Below are positions 9,685-21,100 of a stretch of DNA of 39,290 nt, one piece after another. A model generated the notes under the pieces. The model was not told the origin of the DNA. It saw nothing but the letters and a program-made list of their open reading frames with translations, and did no database searches. Both the position numbers and the translations under genes were made by a program. The stretch spans positions 2,846 to 42,135 of the forward strand of contig NRSV01000127.1 in NCBI GenBank assembly GCA_002286855.1, read 5' to 3'. The DNA comes from Bipolaris cookei. Its lineage: Eukaryota > Ascomycota > Dothideomycetes > Pleosporales > Pleosporaceae. Position 1 is the first letter of the stretch; each line of letters begins with the position of its first letter.

Positions 9685-12600
9685 ATGATCAATTTACGGG
9701 AACGGCCTCCCCGGTGGAAGGCTGTGTTTCTACTGCTAGTGGTTGTGTGTTGCTTGTTTGGGACAGCTGGTATGTAGCTCACCGCAGCTCTCTGACTACC
9801 CAGCAGTGGCTGGCGGCGTCGTCTTCTTGGTATATGGATACAGCCAAACGAAGGATATGCTGACAGGCTGTAGTCTCAGTCAAGCACGAAAACTTCAAAA
9901 GATGCGATCAATCTGGCTTCTGCAAGCGAAATCGCCAGTTTGCTGATGACGCTGCATCGAGCTCTTGGAGCTCTCCCTACATGCTCGACCCTGCCTCGAT
10001 AGCCTTCAACAACGGTCAATTGGATGCTGTCGTCCTCAAGACAGTGAAAGAAAGCGAGGAGGAAGTTCGTCTACCGCTTACTGTTAGTTTCCTCGAGACT
10101 GGTGTCGCACGCGTTACTCTCGACGAGGAGAAGAGGGCCAAGGGCAACATCGAGCTCCGTCACGATAGCAAAGCAAGGAAGGAACGATACAATGAAGCCT
10201 CCAAATGGGCTCTTGTTGGAGGGCTAACACCTTCTACCGGTGCTGCACTTAGTCCAGATGCCGAGCAAGGATACACCAAGGTCGTCTACGGCAAAGGCGG
10301 AAGACACCAAGCTGTCATTCGGCATGCACCATTCGGCATCGAGTTCCAGAGGGAAGGAGAGACCCAGGTCAAGTTCAACGAGCGTGGTTACATGAATGTG
10401 GAGCACTGGAGACCAAAGATCGAGAAGCCTGCCGAAGAGAACAAGGAAGGTGAAGAAGCCAAAGAAGAAGAGAAGAAGGTTAAGCAACCCGGCGAAGATG
10501 AGAGTACATGGTGGGAAGAGAGTTTCGGTGGCAACACCGACAGCAAGCCAAGGGGTCCTGAAGCTGTGGCACTCGACATCTCTTTCCCAGGTTACGCACA
10601 TGTCTTTGGTATTCCTGAGCACGCAACAAGGTTGTCGCTCAAGACCACACGGTACGTACCGACCACAAGCCCTTGCCAATCACAACTGACATGTAACAGA
10701 GGCGGTGACAATGCCTACACTGAGCCATACCGTTTGTACAATGCTGATGTCTTTGAATACGAAATGGACAGCCCTATGACTCTCTATGGCGCCATTCCCT
10801 TTATGCAAGCCCATCGCAAGGGCTCAACCGTCGGTGTCTTCTGGCTGAACGCTGCCGAGACCTGGATTGATGTCACCAAGAAGAGAAACACTGTGAACCC
10901 TCTAGCCCTTGGTGTTGAGCGTCACACTGACACACAAACTCACTGGATGTCTGAAAGCGGTCTGTTGGATGTCTTCGTCTTCCTTGGCCCGACGCCTCAG
11001 GATCTCACTCGCCAGTACGGTGAGCTCACCGGCTACACGGCCATGCCACAGTCTTTCGCCATTGCCTACCATCAGTGCCGATGGAACTACGTCACCGATG
11101 AAGACGTCAAGGATGTCGACCGAAGATTTGACAAGTTCAATATCCCGTACGATGTCATCTGGCTTGATATTGAATACACGCAGGAAAAGAAGTACTTCAC
11201 TTGGGATCCTCTTACCTTCCCTAATCCCGATGGAATGCTACAACAGCTTGACAAGCGTGACAGAAAGCTTGTTGCTATTATTGATCCGCACATCAAAAAC
11301 ACTAACGACTACCCGGTTATTGACGAACTCAAGAAGAAGGATCTAGCTGTCAAGAACAAGGAGGGAAACCATTACGATGGATGGTGCTGGCCTGGCTCTT
11401 CCATGTGGGTCGACTGTTTCAACCCGGCTGCTGTCGAGTGGTGGAAGACTTTGTTCAAGTATGACAAGTTCAAGGGGACTGCTCCTAACACTTTCATCTG
11501 GAACGACATGAACGAGCCATCCGTGTTCAACGGTCCTGAGACTACTATGCCCAAGGACAACCTGCACCATGGCAACTGGGAGCACCGTGACGTGCACAAC
11601 ATCAACGGCATGACCTTCCACAATGCGACATACCAAGCCATCACAGAGCGTAAGAAGGGTGAGCTCCGTCGTCCATTTGTTCTCACTCGTGCCTTCTACT
11701 CTGGCAGTCAGCGCTCTGCAGCCATGTGGACTGGCGACAACCAGGCAGACTGGCCTCATCTTGAGGCCTCCATTCCCATGGTTCTTAACCAGGGTATCTC
11801 TGGCTTCCCCTTTGGAGGTGCGGATGTTGGAGGTTTCTTCGGTAACCCCAGCAAGGAATTGTTGACTCGATGGTACCAAGCGGGTATCTACTACCCATTC
11901 TTCCGTGGTCATGCTCACATCGACACTCGTCGTCGTGAGCCCTACATCGCTGGATCGCCATACACTGAGATCATCACCCAAGCCCTTCGCCTGCGGTACC
12001 AGCTGCTTCCTGCTTGGTACAGTGCCTTCCGTGAAGCCCACGTAACAGGTGCTCCAATCATCCGTCCAAACTTCTGGGTTCATCCAGATGACGAAGCTGG
12101 CTTTGATGTTGATGACCAGTTATACATTGGCTCCACCGGACTTCTCGCTAAGCCAGTTACCAAGGAGGGCGCTGACAGCGTCTCTGTCTACATCGCAGAC
12201 GACCAGCCCTACTACGACTACTTCGACTACACCATCTACAGCGGCAAAGGTCACCACACTATCCCTGCTCCTCTCGAAAAGATTCCTCTCCTCATGCAAG
12301 GCGGCAACATCATCCCCCGCCGCGACCGTCCCCGCCGCTCATCCGGCCTAATGAAATACGACCCCTTCACCCTCGTCGTCAACCTCGACAAAGACGGTAA
12401 CGCCATAGGCACTCTCTATCTCGACGACGGCGAAACCTTCGACTACGAAATGGGTGCCTTCATCCACCGCCGCTTCTCCTTCGACGGCGCTCGCCAAATC
12501 CTCACCTCCTCCAACCTTGACACCAATCAACGTACCGTCAAGTGCGAGAAGTACCTCAAAACTATGGAAAACGTGCGTGTTGAGAAGATTATTATTATCG

Positions 12601-12824
12601 GTGCGCCCAAGTCTTGGAAGGACAAGGATGAGGTTATTGTTATGCAGGAGGGTGAGAAGGAGACTCGTAGGAAGAAATCTGTGCCTCTGGAATTTCACCC
12701 TTCACAGGGCAAGAAGGCGGCGTTTGCGGTTGTTAGGGATCCCCGCGTTTTTGTTACGCGGGGGTGGAAGGTAGATTTTGGGGATAAGGGCGTGGGGCAT
12801 GAGCATCATGGACATGAACATTAG
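9685..12824 (+). CDS. ROT2: Glucosidase II catalytic alpha subunit (glycoside hydrolase family 31)
   Basis: Three exons: 9685-9769, 9874-10651 and 10700-12824 (2988 nt, 995 residues). Exon 1 gives a signal peptide (MINLRERPPRWK, then AVFLLLVVVCCLFGTA). It is joined in phase to VKHENFKRCDQSGFCKRN, the conserved mature N-terminus of the family. Intron 2 is 48 nt, a multiple of three, so a reading without splicing stays open but inserts 16 foreign residues between SLKTTR and GGDNAY. The enzyme trims the two inner glucoses from N-glycans in the ER lumen. GH31 signatures: IWNDMNEPSVF with the nucleophile Asp at about residue 557, WTGDNQADW, and GFPFGGADVGGF. There is no HDEL; the C-terminus is His-rich (GHEHHGHEH), and ER retention normally comes from the beta subunit. 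The ATG at 9981 is internal and would lose the signal peptide. Confidence 0.94.
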
Positions 12825-13567
12825 GTTTGATGGGGGAATTGTGAGGGGAGTGGAGATGTGAGGTGTTGATTTTGATGTAGCATCGAGAAAGTTGGAGAGT
12901 ATAGATGGATGGGATGATTATGTCACGGAGTATATGAATAGATGTAACAAGATTGATTTTTGATTCGACACTTGTTGTTCATTTGATTTGCTGAACATTT
13001 TTTGAAGTTCTTTTTGTTTTCAAAATTTGATGACGTGAAAACAACAAACTCCGTTGGAGCTCAATATGGGTATTGGGATTGGGTATACAACAAATCATGC
13101 GGACATTTATAATTTTACAAGCGGTGTATGGAATTGGTTAGTGTTTGGTTGAGTTTGTTTCTTTGTGATTATTCATGGAAGATAAAGACACGATTTATGA
13201 CTTTGTATCCAGGACGATTGGCGACACAGTATTGTGTCTCGGGTGGCGGTGCACCGTGTTACGTAGAGCAAATTCGGTGTCCTGATGACTACACCCTATT
13301 CATTCTGAGGCGAGGAAGCATGGTAAACCATGTTGGGCGAAAGGTGGTAAGTGGCTCACCAACCAAATTCCTCGCGTTGGAGTGTTGCTAACGGGAAAGA
13401 TTGTGGCCGTACCGAGATTTCGCGTCGGTATGTTGTCCGTAGTGTAAAGAAGCGCTCAGAGGAGTCGCTACTTCCTTGAGACAGTGCGGCATTCGAAGAG
13501 TGATTGTCGACTCTCGTGGGCTCTGTGGGGTGCAATCGAGTATAGTAACCAATGACCAAGGAGTTGC
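12825..13567. other. Intergenic region without a recognisable gene
   Basis: This stretch of about 740 bp is AT-rich near 12960-13100 and contains only short frames with no family resemblance or consistent codon bias. It holds the 3' region of the glucosidase gene and the 3' side of the left kinase gene. Nothing else is seen. Confidence 0.5.
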
Positions 13568-16077
13568 TCATCCCCCCGAAGATATCTCAAGCGCGTTCAT
13601 CGCACTAGTCAGATGGTTCTTCGAGGACCACATGTAGCGACTCTCGGCAACAGGTGATGCCGGTACAAACGTGTCGAACCGCGTTAATCCTCCTTCTTGG
13701 TCACGAATAGACTCAATGTCACCTATTCTGCGCAGTATATCTCCGCAGCTCTTTCTTCGAACACCGCCCAACCATGTTCGACTGTGTGTACTCGAGGAGA
13801 GCGCCTCCTGAGATCTCGATGTATTGTTGGCCTCTTGCGTAGATGCTTCTTGTTGCTGCACGACTAACATGTCTTGCTGGATCATGGTAAGAAGTTCTCT
13901 GTATTCATGTGTGCAACTTTTATATTCGCGTAGTGCTTCGATTACCTGAGTCTGATTAGCGATGTAAAAAGAGAAGACATTTGGTGGATGACGTGTTTAC
14001 CGCATCCAGTCTGCGTGAATAGTGTAGTAGGGTAGATCAGGATCAAGGCGCAGGGGGGGAAAACGAGGAAGCCTTACCTCTATAACAGCAGGCTTCACTT
14101 TGGCCTTTATATGTCCTTGTTCCACATACAGAATGAAAAAGGTGTCGGTCGGGATGTTGGCAGCTCGCGGATCCTTGACCAAACGCCGGTTGCCAAACCA
14201 TTCTACCAATTTGTTGCCTCCAAAATACCAGGCAACGAATTGAAGAAAGACACAGCCTAAGGCCCAAACGTCGCAGGCTGTAGTCAGGTTGCCGTTGAGA
14301 TCTATCTCGGGTGAACGATACGTATCTGTGTTGGGAATTCGACCAGTCTTATGCGTCTCCCATGAATTCACTGTGTTAAAGCGTGCCACGCCAAAATCGG
14401 CAATTTTGAGAACGCCATAACTTCCCGTTGAGTCTTCGCAGGGATACCACAGGATATTTTCTGGCTTGAGATCTCCGTGGCGGCCAAACAGACTGCGGAG
14501 GTGATGATCGTTGCCCGCACTGTCGGTTCGGATGAGTTGTTTTTTCTTGTCGCTGTTCACCTGTTCGGTCAAATGGAAGACATTGAACAACGTTGTTCCT
14601 GATGTCGTCGCATATCTATGTATGCTGTTCAGGGCATCTGCAAGGCCACGACATTGCTCTATGATCCATGTGCCCATCATCTCGCCACCGGGTGACTCTT
14701 CGTGTCGTTTCCAGAATTCAAAAAGATCAGCATCCGCCCATGGGAATATGAAATGAAACACCTTGGCGTGCTGGAAAGTGGCTAGTAGAGTGATCAGATG
14801 CTTGTGAGCGTGTCGTTTGTTTGAAATTCTGTCGAGAACGGTAGCTTCTTGATTGAATGCTTCCTGATCGCTTGACTTCAATACTTTGATGGCGAAGACA
14901 TTTCCCTAGTAGATTATTAACGTTGTCAAGTTGCAATCTGGCCAGATTAGAGGAATGCTACCTACACTGTCTGTGCCCAGATTATGATGGTCAGGGTGTA
15001 TTTCAGTCTTGTAGACGTCACTATACCCACCTTGCCGTGTGATTTTGGAATGGGAGATGAAAGGTAAGATTGCTTCAGGCTCAAGAACGATGCGTGGATC
15101 GCGGTCCTCTTCAACTTTAGCAAATACAGGAACGAGAACTCTCCACTGGTTGTGAAAGAAATCATCCGTGTAGTCTCGTCTTTTGAATATTATAGGGCGG
15201 GCCAAATCATTGTATCGACTTCTCAGTTCAGGTAAACAATGGGGTTGATTCGAGCTCTGGTATATGACTAGTGGGAGATCCTTGTCGCAGACACCACAGT
15301 TAACAAACGTCCGAATCTTAGATGGCTTCTTGATGAGGTACAAGATGGTAAGGATTTTCTTATACGCTGAATAGTCTTCGGTAGTAATTGGGTCTTTGTG
15401 CATTCTCCGAAAGGTTGAATAGTTTGATTTGTCGAGCTCGATCCGTACTGCCTCGGCTGTAACAATCTCTCTGGCATGACTTTTCGGTATAAATCTATGC
15501 TGGATGTGCGTTTTTGTTGTAGCTTCTGCGAGCTTCTTCGGTATCTGAGCTATTGGCGCATCCCGTGGTAAATGCGTCCGCGCCCATTTTTGTATGAACA
15601 GAACGGGACTGACGACATTCTTTCGCATATTGGGAGCTCTTGGGCTCTCAGGTACAGTCTTTTCTTCATCAATAGCTTCATTACGGTCACCATCACTCCT
15701 TGCTATGACGTGATTGGTATTGGAACAAGTTGGATCTCTGCTGGATAGATGCATGTCAGCAGGTGAACCACCGGGAACTTGATTCAATTCGATATCAGGC
15801 GATCGCTCTCTTCTTAGACATAGCCGTTGTTTCATATCTATCGCAGGCCATCAGCTATCAACTATACATGTGGCCTCAGCTCAAATGTACCTTGCTGCTG
15901 GACTCGGGTCCGCATGTGGTTGCTTTCAGAAAAGCAGCAATCGTCAGCCACTAGCTCGGAATCTCTACATAAGGCTGGATTCTCAAATTCAGGCAAATAC
16001 AAATCGGATTGAGAAGAGCACGCCACTGGTGAGGTCCATTGCATGACCACCATGCTAGGCATATCATGTATGTTCAA
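13568..16077 (-). CDS. Protein kinase with fungal N-terminal module (paralogue of the kinase-HET gene)
   Basis: Minus-strand exons: 15891-16077, 14966-15837 and 14905 down to about 13997. Introns are 53 nt (GTACAT..TAG) and 60 nt (GTAGGT..TAG); the phases agree. Kinase motifs: QGGYSDVYK glycine loop, FAIKVLK lysine, GRHGDLKPENIL catalytic loop (HGD instead of HRD), KIADFGVARF, TYRSPEIDL and CDVWALGCVFLQF. The key Lys and Asp residues are present, so it is probably active. The upstream module (HRFIPKSHAREIVT; DDFFHNQWRVLVPVF; ILPFISHS) matches that of the gene at 18126 (LRFVPEGNIQDIIT; DFFEKQWQFEAPVF; ILPFISKK). The C-terminus is uncertain. The frame stops at 13997, but 13568-13925 continues the paralogue's pattern (CTHEYRELLTMIQQDMLVV, compare GTTAIGDLLELVRTGLLVV), so one or two more introns or a small frameshift are needed. 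The start at 16077 is the first ATG of the open frame and is tentative. Confidence 0.65.
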
Positions 16078-18125
16078 ACGGTTTGATTGAAGCTGTAGAG
16101 ATACCTTAGGCAGGAATGCACACGGGAAATACGAATAAAGTCACCAGAAATCCTCATGCGCACAGCATTCGAGTCCGGTGAGGCACCCGTTGCTGAAGTA
16201 AAGCGTGGGGTCCAAAAACTGACGGCCGTAACATCCTTGTAGGGGCGCAATATCGAGGCCAGGGCGAAGTTCCAGGCTCCGGCATTCTACTCTTACATTA
16301 TACAGCCCCGAATGCCCGGTGAAAGACTGATCAGACCCAACCATCTCTTCACCACACTGATAAAGTATACCGAATGCGTACACTAGCGCATGAGTCTGAC
16401 TCTTTGGCAACCGCGGCGCACACGCAGTGGCAATGTTGAGGGTCGCACCTATAAGCGCTTATTCCTTGTTCAGGCATTATAATTCAAAAAAGTATCAGAT
16501 ATGACAGGTGACACCTCGTATCGCGTCGCATGCATGTATGCTGTGATCTGATGATACGCGCGCATCACTGTTCGTGCCCAGTGCAGGCGTTCAGCTCCAA
16601 AGTTGTTGGTGTCTGAGGTACAGACATGATTGGCTCTTCGAAATTGCCTGTAGCTGAGAGAAAGGCGACATGAACGGTTACTCAGCCCAGTGGCTTGATC
16701 CCATGAGGCAACCTCGGGGTTGAAGACTAAAAAAACTTATTTCAGGTGAGATCCCGCGAGAAGTTCCTGCGCAATATTCCAATGACAACAACAAGGAGTG
16801 GCCTAGTTCAGATGCTTAAGAGGCCTTTTCCCAAACCCTTAAAGAAACGACGAAAACCCCCACAATCAACTGCCGAGCCGCTTTGTGGAGATTTTGTACA
16901 AACAGTTGGCGTTATCGGTATCGATCCAGAAAAGTTGGTGAAGAAGCTGGAGCTGAAGTTTCCTTCCGGGTTCAATGTACATGTGTGCAAAAATCTAGAA
17001 CGCGGCGTGGTTGAAGTTCTCTAATCCATACTGCAGATGATGCATAACACCTATGTTATCCAAGGCTGCGAGCCACTGACGCCGGTAAGGCTATGTCTTT
17101 ACGTCCGCAGCCACAACCATGCTAACTATTTACTCTCATGAAGACGGATCTCGATGAGTGTCGGTGATGGCATAACCAGCACGGAGGTGGAGGGTCGGTT
17201 ATGTATGTATTCCTATTGGTAGAGGACAAGGCTGTGAGCGCAGTATGATGCAGCCACTCGACAACGTTTCAGGATTGAATAAACGATTTGAAATTTTATA
17301 TGCAGCTGACGGATGGTTTGGTGTGATGGAGGGTTTAAGGCAGTCAGTGTGGCTATCAAGACAAGCGTTTACTATAGGCAGGTGATTGGGGTGTAGACCG
17401 TGCGTCGTTGGTTCTCACAAAAGCAAACATCATCGGGCAACAACGACTTTCACAATTAGAACACCACCTCACAATTGTTCATAAATCTCTTTGCTACATA
17501 TGAGCCAACAACTGTGCAGTGGTTACATAAACTTTGGAAATACTCTCAATTGCGTGATTTGGTTGTTCTTCACCGAATATACCACGGCTGTTGTGCAACC
17601 CTTGCGACTTCCCGTCCAGGTACTACTGGCCCCCACCCTCCCCACCCCCTGTTTCACACTTTGCCTCCTTTAGACAGTTATCCTTCGCGATTGCAGCTCA
17701 GCTGGTCGCCATAAGCCATGCTCCGGTGTAGATACCGCGATAACATGCTCTCATCTCGGCTATGTACATAACAGCAGTACCTCTTCCGACTGGTCCATAT
17801 CCGACTGGTCCATTCGTTGATTGAATCCTAGAGAGTTCTATTGGCACTTTCTCGTCCTTTGCAGGATTCATGCAGATTCAGATTCAGCCTTACATAGCTT
17901 GTGTGAGTTTGGTTGAATTCCAATTAGTCAACGACGGCTCCGTGGCACTTGGGTTGCATCTGACATCCTATAAAGTATGAAATGGAGTTAGTGATGGTGA
18001 TTTTGGCTACAAGAGACCATACTCATAGGTACTTCGCAAAATCTATTGTATCAGCCATTGCGTTTGCGCTCAATTTTCAAGTCGCTTGTCTCCATTACCC
18101 GAAATTCCTCTTTTTCTGACTACAC
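16078..18125. other. Divergent intergenic region between the two kinase genes
   Basis: About 2 kb separates the two divergent kinase starts and must contain both promoters. Only one small frame (16782-17024, listed separately) looks even weakly coding. The CT-rich stretch at about 17620-17680 and short direct repeats (GACTGGTCCATATCCGACTGGTCCA, about 17788-17812) were noted, but no known binding site is assigned. No RNA gene was recognised. Confidence 0.45.
16782..17024 (+). CDS. Small hypothetical protein (about 80 residues) or isolated exon
   Basis: An ATG at 16782 opens an 80-codon frame: a Lys/Arg/Pro-rich start (PFPKPLKKRRKPPQS), then GVIGIDPEKLVKKLELKFP and CKNLERGVVEVL. It reads like folded coding sequence with a beta-alpha-beta flavour, but no family is recognised. 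The frame is open upstream to a good splice acceptor (TTATTTCAG at 16745), so it could instead be the last exon of a longer gene whose upstream part I could not find. It is not similar to the neighbouring kinases. Low confidence. Confidence 0.25.
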   Translation: MTTTRSGLVQMLKRPFPKPLKKRRKPPQSTAEPLCGDFVQTVGVIGIDPEKLVKKLELKFPSGFNVHVCKNLERGVVEVL

Positions 18126-21100
18126 ATGGCCATGGCCACCGATTCTACAACCATGACCGAGGATCCAGTCGTCACAAGCGACACCTCTATAACTATATCT
18201 GATAACGATACTGACGAGTCATCGTCCGACGAAGAGACTGGCCCAAAACTACAGCTACGACCCTTGATCACGGACAGGCTTGTGAAGAGCGCTTTCGAGA
18301 AAACTCCACTTAGATTCGTGCCGGAAGGCAACATCCAGGATATTATCACAGAGGAAATGATCAAGATATCACTAGGTATAGTTACACCCTCTTCGAGGAA
18401 AGAAGGTGAGATGATAGAGTTCATCAAGACACGTGCCAAGAAGGTGTTTGCCATTGTGGTATACATGAATGCAGGCGATTTTATGGAGATAATGAGGTCA
18501 TTGAAAAGGAAGGGCATCGATGACGATTCACTTCCTATCAAGAATCAGCAGGACTTGGGGAGAAGAGACTGGGTCCCAGACTTCTTCGAGAAACAGTGGC
18601 AATTCGAAGCTCCAGTCTTCTCGACTACCGAATTCAACCATGACCTAGAGGAGTCTCACATTTTGCCCTTTATTTCAAAGAAAATAGACTCGAAAAGGGG
18701 CTCTTTTGGCGTGGTGTCTCAGTATGTAGTGCACCGGAACCACCTGAACCCAGTAAGTGGCTTTGATCCAACCAATTTGGTGCTAGTGTGGCTTTTGACA
18801 CTTGAACAGGCGCTACCAGAAGACACTTCTTTTGCAGTGAAAGAGATACAGGCCAAGGATGACGCCGAAGAGGTATCGCAACACTGGGAACAAGAAGTCA
18901 GAGCACTTCGGACAATGAATCAACTAAACCAAGATCATATCGTCCATTTCATCACGGCTTTTCGACGCCGGAAAGAACAAGGCGAGGAAGAGTACTATTT
19001 GATGTTTGAATGGGCAGACGGTGGAAATCTTTGCAGTCTTTGGAAAAGGATGCCTTCTCCTGTTATGACAGCACACCTCGTCAAAGACGTTGTCAAACAG
19101 ATCTTGGGACTCGCGAAAGCACTTGAAGCTGCCCACAACTTGAACAAAACTGGTGCTTCGTATCGACATGGCGACCTGAAGCCGGAGAACATTCTTGTAT
19201 TCAACAATGGAGGATCAGTAGGAACGTTCAAAATTGGTGATTGGGGCGAGGCACGACAACATGACCAAGCCACGGTGATGCGTCCTAGCAAAACAGCAGC
19301 TAAGTATGGTACTCGGCGATACGAAGCCCCAGAAGTAGAGACGGGAATCAAGTCTCAATATTTAGGTCACACAACTAAACGACGCTCACGACTATACGAC
19401 ATATGGGCCATGGGCTGCATCACCCTGGAGCTCATCATTTGGCTTTTGTATGGGGAAGAGTCAGTTAATCGGTTCCACGCCGAATTAGGCAACGACAGTT
19501 TCTACGAGATTCATGTGGTCAATGGAAAGAAAAATGCTTCAGTACACAGCATTGTGATGCGCTGGATGGACGCGATTGTAGAAGATGGTAGGTATCAAGT
19601 TGGCACTACAGCAATTGGGGATCTCCTGGAACTTGTGAGAACTGGTCTGCTCGTTGTCAGACTTCGGCCGAGGCTGGGTACGACAATATCAGAAGTCCCC
19701 GTGAAACCTCGTCAAGATTCTGCATCCGGAATTCCGAGTATGCAGGGCTCTGATATTTTCACGTCTGAAAAGTCGACGGTTGAAGAAAACCTCGCGGACT
19801 TCGTTGAGAATCCAGCATCGGGCCTACCTTCATTCAGTCTGACCCCAGCAGAAGCTATCCCCACCAGGACTCCCTTACAGCCTGAACCTGAGCCTGCAGG
19901 CGGAAGTCGATTCCTTGCGGATGAGTTTCGGAAACGACTGGAACACATTGATGCAGAGGACGAAGACGAAACCTACTGGTGTATGGACGGATCACGTCAC
20001 TCAATTCCTGAAAGCCTCTCCATATCACATTCCACATCTCCATTGATTGCATCGAGTTATGGTATCATAGATGGAGATCTCAGTACGTATACAGAAACTT
20101 CGAACTCAGCAAGTCACAGTCTTTCCGCTCCACATCAAAAGAGAGTAAGTATCCCCAAGACCTAGTAAATTGTTCCGAAATGACCAACGTTGCTCTATGT
20201 AGGTCAACTATGCCTCTCCAGAGCTTGATGAAAACGACTGGAAGTATTCATCTGGCAACAGCGTCGCGTTGGACTTGCTTCCAGCGCTCACAGCGGTAAA
20301 CGCACATGACCAAAGTCATCATGAAGTAGCAACAGTACTCTGTATGAATTGTGCGATATTTCAAGAGCAGGTTCTGAGTCCTGGTTTCTCAATATCATAC
20401 GACAACCAAGCCCTGAAAACAAGCGCACTCGCTCAAATATGCGATCTGTGTCCCCTACTTTTGAACACTGCTATTAGGCACGGCGAAGCGGCATCTCCAA
20501 CTATCAAGTTCGACCGCACTGGTCCATTTTTGACAATAAAGAGCAGTGGATATCCCGTTCTCTCCATCGTTCGCGATCCTCGACAGCAGTTACCACCAAG
20601 TACTGATACCCAGGTGGGATTCGTTGCCCTTCCAGATGCTGGCAGCGCTGTACATCTTCAGGTTATCAAAAATTGGGTTGACTATTGCGATCAGAATCAC
20701 CCGTGCGCGCCTTCTCGACAATCTAGAATCGATATGAAATCACGATTGCCGACCAGATTGCTCGATGTGGGTGTAGATGGCGACAGCATGGTCCGCCTTT
20801 GGGTGACTGGTACTAAAGACACTGGAGAATGGGTGGCTCTGTCGCATCGATGGGGCTCCAGGCATTTCTCAACTACCACAGAAACCCTTCAAGCTCACCT
20901 TGATGGTATGGATTTGAGCTCTCTTCCAGACACATTCAAGGACGCTGTGACAGTCACGCGTGCGTTGGGACGACGATACCTTTGGATCGATTCCCTATGC
21001 GTGATACAAGGCCCGGGTGGCGATTTTGTAAAAGAGGCTAAGCGGATGGAGGAAGTCTACAGTGGTGCATACTGCGTGATTGCAGCGAGTTGTGCCAAGG

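Noticed and set aside
9981..12824. Glucosidase II starting at ATG 9981 as a single exon
   Set aside because: It would lack the signal peptide and the conserved Cys-containing N-terminus, which are present upstream and join in phase across a consensus intron.
16141..16410. Cys-containing 89-residue minus-strand frame upstream of the left kinase
   Set aside because: No domain, signal peptide or supported splice connection; length is within chance expectation.
17475..17714. 79-residue plus-strand frame in the kinase intergenic region
   Set aside because: Low-complexity Pro/Leu composition, no acceptable context, no family resemblance.
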